A stretch of DNA of 64,000 nucleotides from HK1 sp965202875 (GTDB lineage Bacteria > Pseudomonadota > Gammaproteobacteria > HK1). This document shows, piece by piece, positions 34,805-43,357 of the stretch. The stretch lies in contig OZ241870.1 in the NCBI GenBank assembly GCA_965202875.1, forward strand, positions 4,340,001 to 4,404,000. Reading direction: 5' to 3'. The number at the start of each line of letters is the position of its first letter. The stretch's first letter is position 1. Below the pieces are notes generated by a model. That model saw only the letters and a program-made list of their open reading frames with translations. It was not told where the DNA came from and made no database searches. A program made the position numbers and the translations under genes.

Positions 34805-37177
34805 CTAATCGGCCGCCTCCGGCAACGATGACCGCGCCCGGCCGGGCTCGCCGAAATCGTACGTGGGCAGCGGCCCGCGGGAGCGGCGGATGGATTCCCG
34901 CCTCGCCTCGGTGGCGGCGGCGTCCGGATCGAGCGCATCGCCCGCCAGCACCACCCCGTAGTCGCGCTCCGCCTTCTGCGCGCTCATCAGCTTGCGGCGC
35001 ACGTCCGCCCGCACCCGGGCGGGGTCGCGCTCCAGCGGATCGCCCCAGCCGCCGCCGCCGGCGGTGCGGAACACGATCCGGTCGCCGGGGGCGACCTTCA
35101 CGTGGTCCACCTTGGATTCGAGCGGCTCCCGTCTCTCGCTGCCGGTGCGGATCAGCCACTTCTCGGAGACCGCGCCGGGCCTGCCCCCGAGAATACCCCA
35201 GGGCCGGGAGCGGTGGCGGTCGTCGTGGATCGAGATCTCGCCGGGCTCCAGCAGGCGGTAGACCTTCTCCACCCCGTTGCCCCCCCGGTGCCGCCCCGCC
35301 CCGCCGGTGTCCGGGAGGCTGGCGTAGCCCTCGATGATCATGGGGTAGTAGCTCTCCAGGTACTCGCTGGGGATGTTCTCGAACAGCGGCCACCAGGAGT
35401 GCCCGTCCATGCCGTCCCCGATCGGGCGACCGGGGATGCCGCCGTAGAGGATCTCCATGAGCTGGAAGGGCCGCCCGTCACAGTCCGTGCCGGAGTAGAG
35501 GAAGTGGGGGCTGGACCCGTACCCGGCCGCGGTGGCCATCTCCGGCGCGTGCCGGGAGAGCGCCCCGCCGAGGACGTCGAACTGCCGGGCCAGCGCATGG
35601 GTGCGGCAGCCGAGCGCGGCCGGGAAGTCCGGGTGCACCAGCGAGCCCTGGGGCAGGGTGACGTGGATGAGGTCGTAGAAGCCGTCGTTGAACAGGATCT
35701 GGGGGTCGAACACCATGATCATGTAGACCCCGATGAACATCTTGAACATGCCTTCGTGCAGGTAGAAGTTGATCGGACCGGGCGCCTGGGGGTCGGTGCC
35801 GGTCCAGTCGAAATACGCATGTTCGCCCTCGCGCCATACCGTGAGCTTCATCCGGAAGGGGCCGTTGCCGACGCCGTCGTCGTCGATCCAATCCTCGAAG
35901 GACTGCGGCTCGGTCGGCAGGTTCTTCACGATGAGGGTGCGCATGGCGCGGTGGGTGCGGTCGAGCAGGGCCTCGCAGGCGCGGCGGTAGGTGTCCGTCC
36001 CGAAGCGCTCGCAGATCTCGATGACCCGCTTCTCGCCGGTGCGGCTGCCGGCGATGATGGCCATGAGGTCGCTGTAGTTCATCTCCGGGGTGCGGGTGTT
36101 GTTCATCAGGATGGCGAGGGCGGCCTCGTTGGGTCGGCCGCGGGAGTGGATCTTGATCGGCGGGATGCGGATCCCCTCGCCGAAGATGGAGGTCGCGGCG
36201 GTGGGCATGCTCCCCGGCACCGGTCCGCCCACGTCCATCATGTGCCCGAACATGGAGCTGAAGCCGACCAGCTCGCCCTGGAAGAAGATCGGGATCAGCA
36301 CCATCCAGTCGTTGATGTGGCTGATGGCGCCGCCGCACCGGTAGGGGTCGCTTTGCAGGATGACGTCGCCCGGCTCCAGCTCGAACGCCTGCTCGGCCAG
36401 CATCTCGGGCACGTAGGAGCCGAACTGCCCGACGATCATCCGCCCCTGCGGGTCGGTGATCATCGGGAACTCGTCGTGCTGCTCGCGGATGACCGGGGAC
36501 ATCGCGGAGCGGAACAGCACCGCGTCCATCTCGTGGCGTGCGTTGCGCAAGGCGTTCTCGATCAGGTCGAGGGTGACCGGATCGAGGGGGGCGGCGGGGG
36601 GACGGGCGGCGGCACGCCCGGAACGCGCAGCCTCTTCGTGCGGGGCGGAGGAGTGGACCGCGGAGGCGCGGCCGTCCGGGGACCGGGCGGGGTCGGCGGA
36701 TCGGTGTGCCGTCGGGTCCAGCCCGGCAGGACCGGCAAACCGGCCCGCTGCCGGGTAGGGTTCGCCGGAGCCGGCGGCTCGGTCCGCCGTCGAGTGCAGC
36801 CCGGCAGGACCGGCGGCCCGGTTCGATGCCGGGTGTGGCTCAAGGGACCCGGCAGGCCGCCTCGCGGCCGAATACGGCCCGGTGCGCCGGGAGTGCGCTC
36901 TCCCCGTCGAGCCGGCGGTGGACTCTCCGGCGGCGTCTTCGGCTCCGGCCGCCGGGACATGCGGTTCGGCGCCCCGGCCGGGCGGGGAAGCGCCTCCGTC
37001 CTCGCCGCCCGTCCCGCCCAGGGGATCCGGCGCAGGCGCCACGAACGGCATCCCGGCCGGGTCGAGCCCTTCCGACTCCCGCATCCGGGTCTCGAAGATA
37101 CGGTCGAAACGCGCCTTGTTCGCCTCCAGGAGATCGTCGAGGGAGACGTTCCGGTTCGGGGGGGTGAGCTCAGCCAT
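34805..37177 (-). CDS. Hydantoinase/oxoprolinase B-subunit family protein (HyuB/acetone-carboxylase-like) with repeat insertion
   Basis: 790 residues from ATG 37177 (gggagcagagac upstream). The N-terminal 50 residues (PPNRNVSLDDLLEANKARFD) and the body from residue 198 are conserved: LDPVTLDLIENALRNARHEM, PVIREQHDEFPMITDPQGRM, LEPGDVILQSDPYRCGGAIS then HINDWMVLIPIFF, PEMNYSDLMAIIAGSRTGEK, and GGAGRHRGGNGVEKVYRLLE near the end. Between them lie about 140 Ala/Gly/Pro/Arg-rich residues containing four 13-residue repeats, an insertion not expected in the family. With the HyuA gene downstream in operon order swapped (HyuA lies upstream on the same strand, 180 nt apart), it should form an ATP-dependent hydrolase or carboxylase of the hydantoinase/oxoprolinase/acetophenone-carboxylase class. 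Confidence 0.88.
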   Translation of the reverse strand: MAELTPPNRNVSLDDLLEANKARFDRIFETRMRESEGLDPAGMPFVAPAPDPLGGTGGEDGGASPPGRGAEPHVPAAGAEDAAGESTAGSTGRAHSRRTGPYSAARRPAGSLEPHPASNRAAGPAGLHSTADRAAGSGEPYPAAGRFAGPAGLDPTAHRSADPARSPDGRASAVHSSAPHEEAARSGRAAARPPAAPLDPVTLDLIENALRNARHEMDAVLFRSAMSPVIREQHDEFPMITDPQGRMIVGQFGSYVPEMLAEQAFELEPGDVILQSDPYRCGGAISHINDWMVLIPIFFQGELVGFSSMFGHMMDVGGPVPGSMPTAATSIFGEGIRIPPIKIHSRGRPNEAALAILMNNTRTPEMNYSDLMAIIAGSRTGEKRVIEICERFGTDTYRRACEALLDRTHRAMRTLIVKNLPTEPQSFEDWIDDDGVGNGPFRMKLTVWREGEHAYFDWTGTDPQAPGPINFYLHEGMFKMFIGVYMIMVFDPQILFNDGFYDLIHVTLPQGSLVHPDFPAALGCRTHALARQFDVLGGALSRHAPEMATAAGYGSSPHFLYSGTDCDGRPFQLMEILYGGIPGRPIGDGMDGHSWWPLFENIPSEYLESYYPMIIEGYASLPDTGGAGRHRGGNGVEKVYRLLEPGEISIHDDRHRSRPWGILGGRPGAVSEKWLIRTGSERREPLESKVDHVKVAPGDRIVFRTAGGGGWGDPLERDPARVRADVRRKLMSAQKAERDYGVVLAGDALDPDAAATEARRESIRRSRGPLPTYDFGEPGRARSSLPEAAD
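36704..36859. repeat. 39-bp in-frame tandem repeat within the hydantoinase B gene
   Basis: Four imperfect units of 39 bp, coding RPAGSLEPHPASN, RAAGPAGLHSTAD, RAAGSGEPYPAAG and RFAGPAGLDPTAH (residues 107-158 of the protein). Units alternate between two sub-types, implying duplication of a 78-bp dimer. Frame is preserved. Confidence 0.85.
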
Positions 37178-37277
37178 GTCTCTGCTCCCGGTGGCCAATG
37201 TGCGGACGGTATCCCGTGCGCCCGCCCGGTATGGCGGGCGCCGGATTCTCCGGATTCACGCGCCCCGCGTGTGCGCC

Positions 37278-37305
37278 GTCATTCCCGCGGAAGCGGGAAT
37301 CCACA
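37278..37305. repeat. REP palindrome in the HyuA-HyuB gap
   Basis: gtcattcccgcggaagcggg followed by aatccac, the perfect-hairpin half of the REP unit, lies in the 180-nt gap between the HyuA stop (37357) and the HyuB start (37177). In a transcript it could form a stable hairpin that affects relative expression of the two subunits. Confidence 0.85.
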
Positions 37306-37356
37306 CGTCACGCACCATACCATCGTCATCTTGCACGGCACTTCACGGACAAGGGT

Positions 37357-39405
37357 TCAACTCGCGGGCCCGATGAGGACGTTCAGGTACTCGTCGACCT
37401 CCCCGACATGCCCGGGGTGGATGAGGGTCGTCGTATCCGCCTGCGTGACGATGGCCGGCCCGCGCACGACGTGGCCCGAACGCAGTCCGTCGCGATCGTA
37501 GACCAGCGCCGGTATGAAGTCGCGGCCGAAGAACACCCGCGTCTCACCGGTCACGGCGTCGTCGGGGTCCGATCGGCCCCGCTCGAAGCGGGGGAAGCCG
37601 ACCTTCACCACCCCCGCGGCGCCGATCGCGCGCAGGTTGACCAGCTCCACCGGATGATCGAGGCGAAAGCCGTAGAGCCGTTCGTGCCGTTCACCGAACC
37701 GCTCGTGCAGCTTCTCCCGGCCACCGTCGGCCAGGGGGTCCGGGGTCACGTCGAGGGAGAGCTCGTACCCCTGCCGGAGGTAGCGCACGTCCGCCTCGAA
37801 GCGCACCGTCCGATCGGCCTCGGAGACGCCCTCGTCGCGAAGCCAGGCCCGCGCCTGCTCCCCGAGGGTCGCCAGCACCGAGTGCACGTCGGCCGGATCG
37901 GCCTCGTCGATGGTGCGGATATAAGTACGCGCGAATTCGTTCCTGGCGTCCGAGCACAGGAATCCGAGCGCCGACAGCACCCCCGGGGTCGGCGGCACGA
38001 TGACCGGGAAGCATCCGGCGAGGATGCCGAGGGCGTTGCCGTGCAAGGGGCCGGCGCCGCCGAACGCGACCAGGGCGAAGTCGCGCGGGTCGAGGCCCTT
38101 CTGCACCGTGACGAGGCGGAGCGCGCCGAACATGTTCTCGTTGACGACGTCGAGGATCCCCTGCGCGGCCTGGTGGACGTCCAGGCCGAGGGCGCGGGCG
38201 ACCTTGCCGACCGCGGCCGACGAGGCGTCGGGGTCGAGTGCCATCTCCCCGCCGAGCAGGCTCGGCGGGAGGCGGCCGAGCACCACGTTCGCGTCGGTCA
38301 CCGTCGGCTCCTCCCCACCCTTGCCATAGCAGGCCGGCCCCGGCGCCGCCCCCGCGCTCTGCGGCCCGACCCGCAGCGCCCCGGTCATGGGCACGTGCGC
38401 GATCGAGCCGCCCCCGGCGCCGACGCTGTGGACCTCCACCGAGGGCACCTTGATCGGGTAGTAGCCCAGCGTGGTCTGGCGCGAGATCGTGGGTACGCCG
38501 TCGCGGACCAGGGAGACGTCGGTCGAGGTGCCCCCCATGTCGAACCCCAGCGCGTTGCGGTGCCCGGCGAGCCCGGCCACGAACGCGGCGCCGGACACCC
38601 CGCCGGCCGGGCCGGAGAGCATGGTATGGGCCGGGGAATCGCTGGCTCTGGCGATGCTCATCAGCCCGCCGTCGGAGCGCACGATGTGCACGCCGGCGCC
38701 CAGGCCGGCGGCGCGGAGCTTGTCGCCGAGGCGTTGCAGGTAGTGCTTCATGCGCGGGCGCACGTAGGCGTTCATCACCGTCACCAGGGTGCGCTCGTAC
38801 TCGCGGAACTCCGGCAGGATCTCCGAGGAGAGCGAGACCGGCACGTCGGCGCCGGTCTCGGCGACCAGCGCCTTGAGCCGTTGCTCGTGCGCGTCGTTGG
38901 CGTAGGAGTGCAGCAGCGAGACCGTGATCGACTCCACCCCGGCGTCGAGCAGCGCGCGGATCGCCTCGCGGGCCTTCGCCTCGTCGAGGGGGCGCAGGAT
39001 GCGTCCGCGGGCGTCGATCCGCTCCGGGACCCCCCGCGTATGCTCCAGATCCGCGAGGGGGTCCGGCTTCTCCATGATCATCCAGCCGGCGAGCGGCCCC
39101 GGGGTCTGCGAGCGCGCCAGATGAAGCACCTGCTCGAAGTTCTCGGTGACCAGCAGCCCCACCTTCGCGCCCTTCTCTTCGAGCACGATGTTGGTCGAGA
39201 CGGTGGTTCCGTGCAGGACGGTGCGCACCTCGCCCGGGCGTACGTCGGCGCGGGCCAGGAGGGCGGTGGTTCCGTCGATGATCCCGATGGACTGGTCCTC
39301 GGGGGTCGAGGGCGTCTTGAGGAGCCGGATCCCGCCGTCACGCTCGTCGAGGAGCAGGAGGTCGGTGAACGTCCCGCCGACGTCGATGCCGAGCCGGGCG
39401 CTCAT
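37357..39405 (-). CDS. Hydantoinase/oxoprolinase A-subunit (HyuA-like), full length
   Basis: 682 residues, the usual length. The N-terminal domain starts MSARLGIDVGGTFTDLLLLD, with HGTTVSTNIVLEEKGAKVGL and LARSQTPGPLAGWMIMEKPD. The actin-like ATPase core has VHIVRSDGGLMSIARA, TMLSGPAGGVSGAAFVAGLA, NALGFDMGGTSTDVSLVRDG, GAGGGSIAHVPMTGALRVGP and GGEEPTVTDANVVLGRLPPS; the C-terminal part has VAFGGAGPLHGNALGI and RFEADVRYLRQGYELSLDV. It hydrolyses ATP to open hydantoin- or oxoproline-like rings, or carboxylates ketones, together with the B-subunit. Its first about 420 codons are duplicated at 41720-42977. Confidence 0.92.
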   Translation of the reverse strand: MSARLGIDVGGTFTDLLLLDERDGGIRLLKTPSTPEDQSIGIIDGTTALLARADVRPGEVRTVLHGTTVSTNIVLEEKGAKVGLLVTENFEQVLHLARSQTPGPLAGWMIMEKPDPLADLEHTRGVPERIDARGRILRPLDEAKAREAIRALLDAGVESITVSLLHSYANDAHEQRLKALVAETGADVPVSLSSEILPEFREYERTLVTVMNAYVRPRMKHYLQRLGDKLRAAGLGAGVHIVRSDGGLMSIARASDSPAHTMLSGPAGGVSGAAFVAGLAGHRNALGFDMGGTSTDVSLVRDGVPTISRQTTLGYYPIKVPSVEVHSVGAGGGSIAHVPMTGALRVGPQSAGAAPGPACYGKGGEEPTVTDANVVLGRLPPSLLGGEMALDPDASSAAVGKVARALGLDVHQAAQGILDVVNENMFGALRLVTVQKGLDPRDFALVAFGGAGPLHGNALGILAGCFPVIVPPTPGVLSALGFLCSDARNEFARTYIRTIDEADPADVHSVLATLGEQARAWLRDEGVSEADRTVRFEADVRYLRQGYELSLDVTPDPLADGGREKLHERFGERHERLYGFRLDHPVELVNLRAIGAAGVVKVGFPRFERGRSDPDDAVTGETRVFFGRDFIPALVYDRDGLRSGHVVRGPAIVTQADTTTLIHPGHVGEVDEYLNVLIGPAS

Positions 39406-39530
39406 CGGCCGGCGCCTCCTGCGCGGAACGTCGTGCCTGGCACGAGAGACTCATCTACCATTGCGCTGTCCGATCCGGGTCGAACCACGGGGCGAGGAGC
39501 CGCCGCACAGCGTCCTTCCGGCAACATACC

Positions 39531-39845
39531 ATGATCGACGACCAGACCAGGCAACGCAGACCCCAATTCTGGATCATTCTCGTCGCGATCGCCGTCGCGC
39601 TGATCCTTCCGTACTTCTACCAGCCCTTCCAGGACTACCTGACCGCCGCCATCCCCAACGTCCACTTCAGCAACGTCCTGTTCTGGTTCGCTTCTCTGGT
39701 CGGGATGGTCGCATACGCGGTCGCCCACTGGCGGTCGTTCCAGCAGGGCATGTTCCGGGCGATCGCGGTCCTCTGCGGCGTCACCTTCGTAACTGGCGTG
39801 CGTTCCCTTAGAGACCGGGGCGAAGCGATCGTGCTGGGCATCGGA
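39531..39845 (+). pseudogene. Small membrane protein, 5' portion (paralogue of 43358-43879), truncated
   Basis: From ATG 39531: RRPQFWIILVAIAVALILPY, FYQPFQDYLTAAIPNVHFSN and VLFWFASLVGMVAYAVAHWR match the paralogue at 43358 almost residue for residue up to QGMFRAI. The sequence then diverges (VLCGVTFVTGVRSLRDRGEA) and runs into an ISL3 remnant. The missing part holds the paralogue's last two membrane segments. It diverges from hydantoinase A across a 125-nt gap, exactly as in the second copy. Confidence 0.8.
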
Positions 39846-39896
39846 ACGACGCTCCTTCTGAGCCACCTGACGTGGCCGACACCGAATTCGATAGCG

Positions 39897-40581
39897 CAAG
39901 GCCGAGACCCTGCACGGCTTCTTCGACGAGCTCGGCGCCGCCCGCAGCGCGGCGTTGCGCTTTGTGCTCGGACCTGTGGAAGCCGTACCTGAAGGGGGTG
40001 GCCGAGCGCGCCGGCCAGGCGGTGCATGCTCGACCGCTTCCACATCATGAGCCACTTCTCCAAGGCCATCGACGAGGTGCGCGCGGCGGAGGCGAGGAAG
40101 CCCGCCGCCGAGGGCAGGGCGCCGGTGCTCAAGCGCAGCCGCTGGCTGCTGCTCAAGCGTCCCGAGAACCTGACCGATGCGCAGTCCGAGCGGGTGCGGC
40201 GCAATCTGCGCACGGTACGCGCCTGGCTGCTCAAGGAGGACTTCCAGGCGCCGTGGGAGTATGTCTCGCCGTGCTGGGCGGGACGCTTCCGCCCGTCATC
40301 CCCGCGGAAGCGGGGACCGGTGGTGCACCCGCACGATGCGTTCGCGGCTCGACCCGATGAAGAGGGTCGCGCGCATGATGCGCTCGCACCGGGGGTTGAT
40401 CTTGAACTGGTTCCGCGCCCGGGGGGCGCTGTCCAACGGCATTGTGGAGGGGTTCAACGGCAAGGCGAGGGTGACCACCAGAAAAGCGTTCGGTCATCGG
40501 ACCTGCGATGCGCTGGAAATCGCGTTGTATCATACACTTGGCGACCTTCCCGAGCCGGAACCCACCCACAGATTCTGCTGA
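39897..40581 (+). pseudogene. ISL3-family transposase remnant, multiply frameshifted, with a REP inserted
   Basis: Assembled over at least three frames: KAETLHGFFDELGAARSAAL, FVCSDLWKPYLKGVAERAGQ then LDRFHIMSHFSKAIDEVRAA, RSRWLLLKRPENLTDAQSER then LKEDFQAPWEYVSPCWAGRF, and after a REP, CTRTMRSRLDPMKRVARMMR, GALSNGIVEGFNGKARVTTR and KAFGHRTCDALEIALYHTLG. These are central and C-terminal parts of an ISL3 transposase, with the DDE residues in the CSDLWKPY, LDRFHI and SNGIVEGFN blocks. Frameshifts lie near 39963 and 40026. The N-terminal zinc-finger and helix-turn-helix part is missing. Confidence 0.88.
40290..40320. repeat. REP element inserted in the ISL3 transposase remnant
   Basis: A REP hairpin (gtcatccccgcggaagcggg then gaccgg) sits between codons for WAGRF and WCTRTMRS, where intact ISL3 proteins have only a few residues. 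It marks an insertion that post-dates arrival of the transposase. Confidence 0.85.
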
Positions 40582-40655
40582 CGAGGCTTTCATTGCTACC
40601 TTCAACAAGGTTCGGTGGACTGTCCGTGATCCGGCAAGCGGCGTTGCTCGACCGG

Positions 40656-41120
40656 TCACGACAATCTGAACAGGCGTCCGTCGATTTTGAACGGGTCGGC
40701 TTCATGAATGACAAGTTGCGAGAATGCGGCGTGCAGCGGATTGAGGATGTAATTCGGTTCCTGTGGAACAATGGCAGACGGCACGCGCAGGATCGCCGTT
40801 TCAAAGGACTGAAGCCAGCTTTCGCCGATTTTTTGCAGTGAAGGCGGCGCCGGCGTGCCACGCCACTCGTCGGGCAAGGTATCCGGTTCGATGGTCGTAA
40901 TCCGCATGGAATCCGGAACGTCGATTGTGATCGCAAAGTGCGAAGGTGTGGTGGGCAGCGGGGCGTGCACAAGTGTTTCGAGAACGGCAAGGGCAATGGA
41001 ACCAGCGGTGTAAACGGCTCGGTACCCCGGGGGAGTCCAGCGGCCACCAACCAGCAACGCTCCTTGACCGGAAAAGGCCGTATCGACGAATTTCGGCAGC
41101 GATAGTCGATAGATACGCAT
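40656..41120 (-). CDS. RES-domain toxin (NAD+ phosphorylase family)
   Basis: 154 residues. The RES signature is present: MRIYRLSLPKFVDTAFSGQG, then LLVGGRWTPPGYRAVYTAGS, LAVLETLVHAPLPTTP, a later SWLQSFETAILRVPSAIVPQ, and NYILNPLHAAF. Conserved Arg, Tyr and Glu residues (GGRW, VYTA, LETL) line the NAD-binding site. Relatives such as MbcT and ParT degrade or use NAD+. The cognate Xre/ParS/MbcA antitoxin lies upstream on the same strand, but 124 nt away instead of adjacent. The frame appears complete. Confidence 0.9.
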   Translation of the reverse strand: MRIYRLSLPKFVDTAFSGQGALLVGGRWTPPGYRAVYTAGSIALAVLETLVHAPLPTTPSHFAITIDVPDSMRITTIEPDTLPDEWRGTPAPPSLQKIGESWLQSFETAILRVPSAIVPQEPNYILNPLHAAFSQLVIHEADPFKIDGRLFRLS

Positions 41121-41174
41121 GGCGGGACCGTGGCGATCCGGATTCTTCTGTGCAGCTCATTCGTCATTGAACAA

Positions 41175-41202
41175 GGGGAGTTTCCAGTGTCTGGAACACC
41201 CC
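41175..41202. terminator. Hairpin between RES toxin and its antitoxin
   Basis: ggggagtttcca and tggaacacccc pair around a 5-nt loop. On the plus strand a T-rich gttttctt follows, but no plus-strand gene ends here; on the minus strand it sits in the leader between antitoxin and toxin and could attenuate toxin transcription. The assignment is tentative. Confidence 0.35.
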
Positions 41203-41244
41203 GTTTTCTTCCTCCTCGAAGAACTGATGTGCAGTGGGCAAGCA

Positions 41245-41661
41245 TCAGCCATAGACGCCGAATTCGATCCGGGTGAGCACGTCGTCCACTTGGCGGACTC
41301 CCGCGTCAGTATCAAGCAGTGACAGCGGCGTCTCCCCGGAAAGCGCGGGGTTGGGTGTCGCAAACCATCCGACCGCACCTTTGCCGTCTTCATCACCTGC
41401 GAATACCGACTTCGCGTGTTCAAATATCCGCCACACCCTGACCAGACGATCCGACTCTACGGGAGACAACATCCCACTGGAAGCCTTCGTCCGCACACGG
41501 CTCCATTTGCGCTCGGAAACGCCGATTACCTTGGCGAATCTCGCTCCGGGTATGCGCCAGCTATGCATAATCTCTACTGCGTCGGCGACTGGTATGCCCT
41601 CCCGAACACGCGAGACGAGGAGCAGATAGTCGGCTTCGTGTCGTGAAGCATGGAAATGCAT
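41245..41661 (-). CDS. Xre/MbcA/ParS-type (DUF2384) antitoxin
   Basis: 138 residues from ATG 41661, with a strong aggagggagcgca ribosome site; the frame is open further upstream but without support. Residues about 15-70 form an Xre-like helix-turn-helix (VADAVEIMHSWRIPGARFAK then VIGVSERKWSRVRTKAS). The C-terminal DUF2384 half has LVRVWRIFEHAKSVFAGDED and AVGWFATPNPALSGETPLSL then LLDTDAGVRQVDDVLTRIEF, the signature of RES antitoxins. It is likely autorepressing. Its upstream region is fused to the 3' break of the duplicated hydantoinase gene, so the native promoter may be lost. Confidence 0.9.
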   Translation of the reverse strand: MHFHASRHEADYLLLVSRVREGIPVADAVEIMHSWRIPGARFAKVIGVSERKWSRVRTKASSGMLSPVESDRLVRVWRIFEHAKSVFAGDEDGKGAVGWFATPNPALSGETPLSLLDTDAGVRQVDDVLTRIEFGVYG

Positions 41662-41719
41662 TGCGCTCCCTCCTGTGCAGGCATTTTGCCGCATGATACA
41701 AGACATTTATCCAGAACAA

Positions 41720-42977
41720 AGTCGAGGATGTCCTGCGCGGCCTGGTGGACGTCCAAGCCGAGGGCGCGGGCGATCTTGCCGACCGAAGCCGACGAGGCGT
41801 CGGGGTCGAGTGCCATCTCCCCGCCGAGCAGGCTCGGCGGGAGGCGGCCGAGCACCACGTTCGCGTCGGTCACCGTCGGCTCCTCCCCACCCTTGCCGTA
41901 GCAGGCCGGCCCCGGCGCCGCCCCCGCGCTCTGCGGCCCGACCCGCAGCGCCCCGGTCATGGGCACGTGGGCGATCGAGCCGCCCCCCGCGCCGACGCTG
42001 TGGACCTCCACCGAGGGCACCTTGATCGGGTAGTAGCCCAGCGTGGTCTGGCGCGAGATCGTGGGCACGCCGTCGCGGACCAGGGAGACGTCGGTCGAGG
42101 TGCCCCCCATGTCGAACCCCAGCGCGTTGCGGCGCCCCGCGAGCCCGGCCACGAACGCGGCGCCGGACACCCCGCCGGCCGGGCCGGAGAGCATGGTATG
42201 GGCCGGGGAGTCGCTGGCCCTGGCGATGCTCATCAGCCCGCCGTCGGAGCGCACGATGTGCACCCCGGCGCCCAAGCCGGCGGCGCGGAGCTTGTCGCCG
42301 AGGCGTTGCAGGTAGTGCCTCATGCGCGGGCGCACGTAGGCGTTCATCACCGTCACCAGGGTGCGTTCGTACTCGCGGAACTCCGGCAGGATCTCCGAGG
42401 AGAGCGAGACCGGCACGTCGGCGCCGGTCTCGGCGACCAGCGCCTTGAGCCGTTGCTCGTGCGCGTCGTTGGCGTAGGAGTGCAGCAGCGAGACCGTGAT
42501 CGACTCCACCCCGGCGTCGAGCAGCGCGCGGATCGCCTCGCGGGCCTTCGCCTCGTCGAGGGGGCGCAGGATGCGTCCGCGGGCGTCGATCCGCTCCGGG
42601 ACCCCCCGCGTATGCTCCAGATCCGCGAGGGGGTCCGGCTTCTCCATGATCATCCAGCCGGCGAGCGGCCCCGGGGTCTGCGAGCGCGCCAGATGAAGCA
42701 CCTGCTCGAAGTTCTCGGTGACCAGCAGCCCCACCTTCGCGCCCTTCTCTTCGAGCACGATGTTGGTCGAGACGGTGGTTCCGTGCAGGACGGTGCGCAC
42801 CTCGCCCGGGCGTACGTCGGCGCGGGCCAGGAGGGCGGTGGTTCCGTCGATGATCCCGATGGACTGGTCCTCGGGGGTCGAGGGCGTCTTGAGGAGCCGG
42901 ATCCCGCCGTCGCGCTCGTCGAGGAGCAGGAGGTCGGTGAACGTCCCGCCGACGTCGATGCCGAGGCGTGCGCTCAT
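41720..42977 (-). pseudogene. Hydantoinase A-subunit duplicate, 3'-truncated
   Basis: The first about 419 codons are nearly identical at DNA and protein level to the full gene at 37357-39405 (same start MSARLGIDVGGTFTDLLLLD, differing at only a few codons such as R for K in the PRMRHYLQRL stretch). Identity ends at LDVHQAAQDILDF, after which the frame runs into the leader of the RES-antitoxin gene. The C-terminal third is absent, so it should not be functional. It diverges from a complete copy of the small membrane protein, mirroring the first copy's layout. Confidence 0.92.
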
Positions 42978-43357
42978 CGGCCGGGTCCTCCCGAGCCGCT
43001 CCGCGGCCGGAGCCGTGACTGTCCGGCATCGTGGCCGATGGACGACGACGGCCCTGCAACCGCGGGCCGGACGCCCGCGTCCCGCAGGGACACGCCGTTC
43101 CCGGGATACATGGATTCCCGCTTGCGCGGGAACGACGGATTTCGCGGGAACAACCTAGGCGGGCCGGACGCCCGTGTCCCGCAGGGACACGCCGTTCCCG
43201 GGAGGGTGCCGGGGCGTGCGCTCATCGGCCCACGTTCCTTGAATCGTTCTTGCGCACTCCGTGGAATTCCGTGTCTGACTGGAGAGATTCGTCTAACATC
43301 GTGCCTGTCGAACCACGGGGCGGAATGCCGCCGCACAATGCCATTCCCGGTGACGCC
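42978..43357. repeat. Gene-less gap with two REP units and a second HyuA start fragment
   Basis: Between about 43055 and 43207 two copies of a REP unit occur (gggccggacgcccgcgtccc then gcagggacacgccgttcccg), with the hairpin half gattcccgcttgcgcgggaa at about 43111. Just after, at about 43207-43225, the sequence ggcgtgcgctcatcggccc repeats the hydantoinase A start region (compare 42965-42983), so the REP cluster apparently inserted with duplication of the gene's first codons. No other gene is seen. Confidence 0.8.

Noticed and set aside
35102..37501. 799-codon plus-strand frame opposite hydantoinase B
   Set aside because: Mirror of a highly conserved minus-strand gene.
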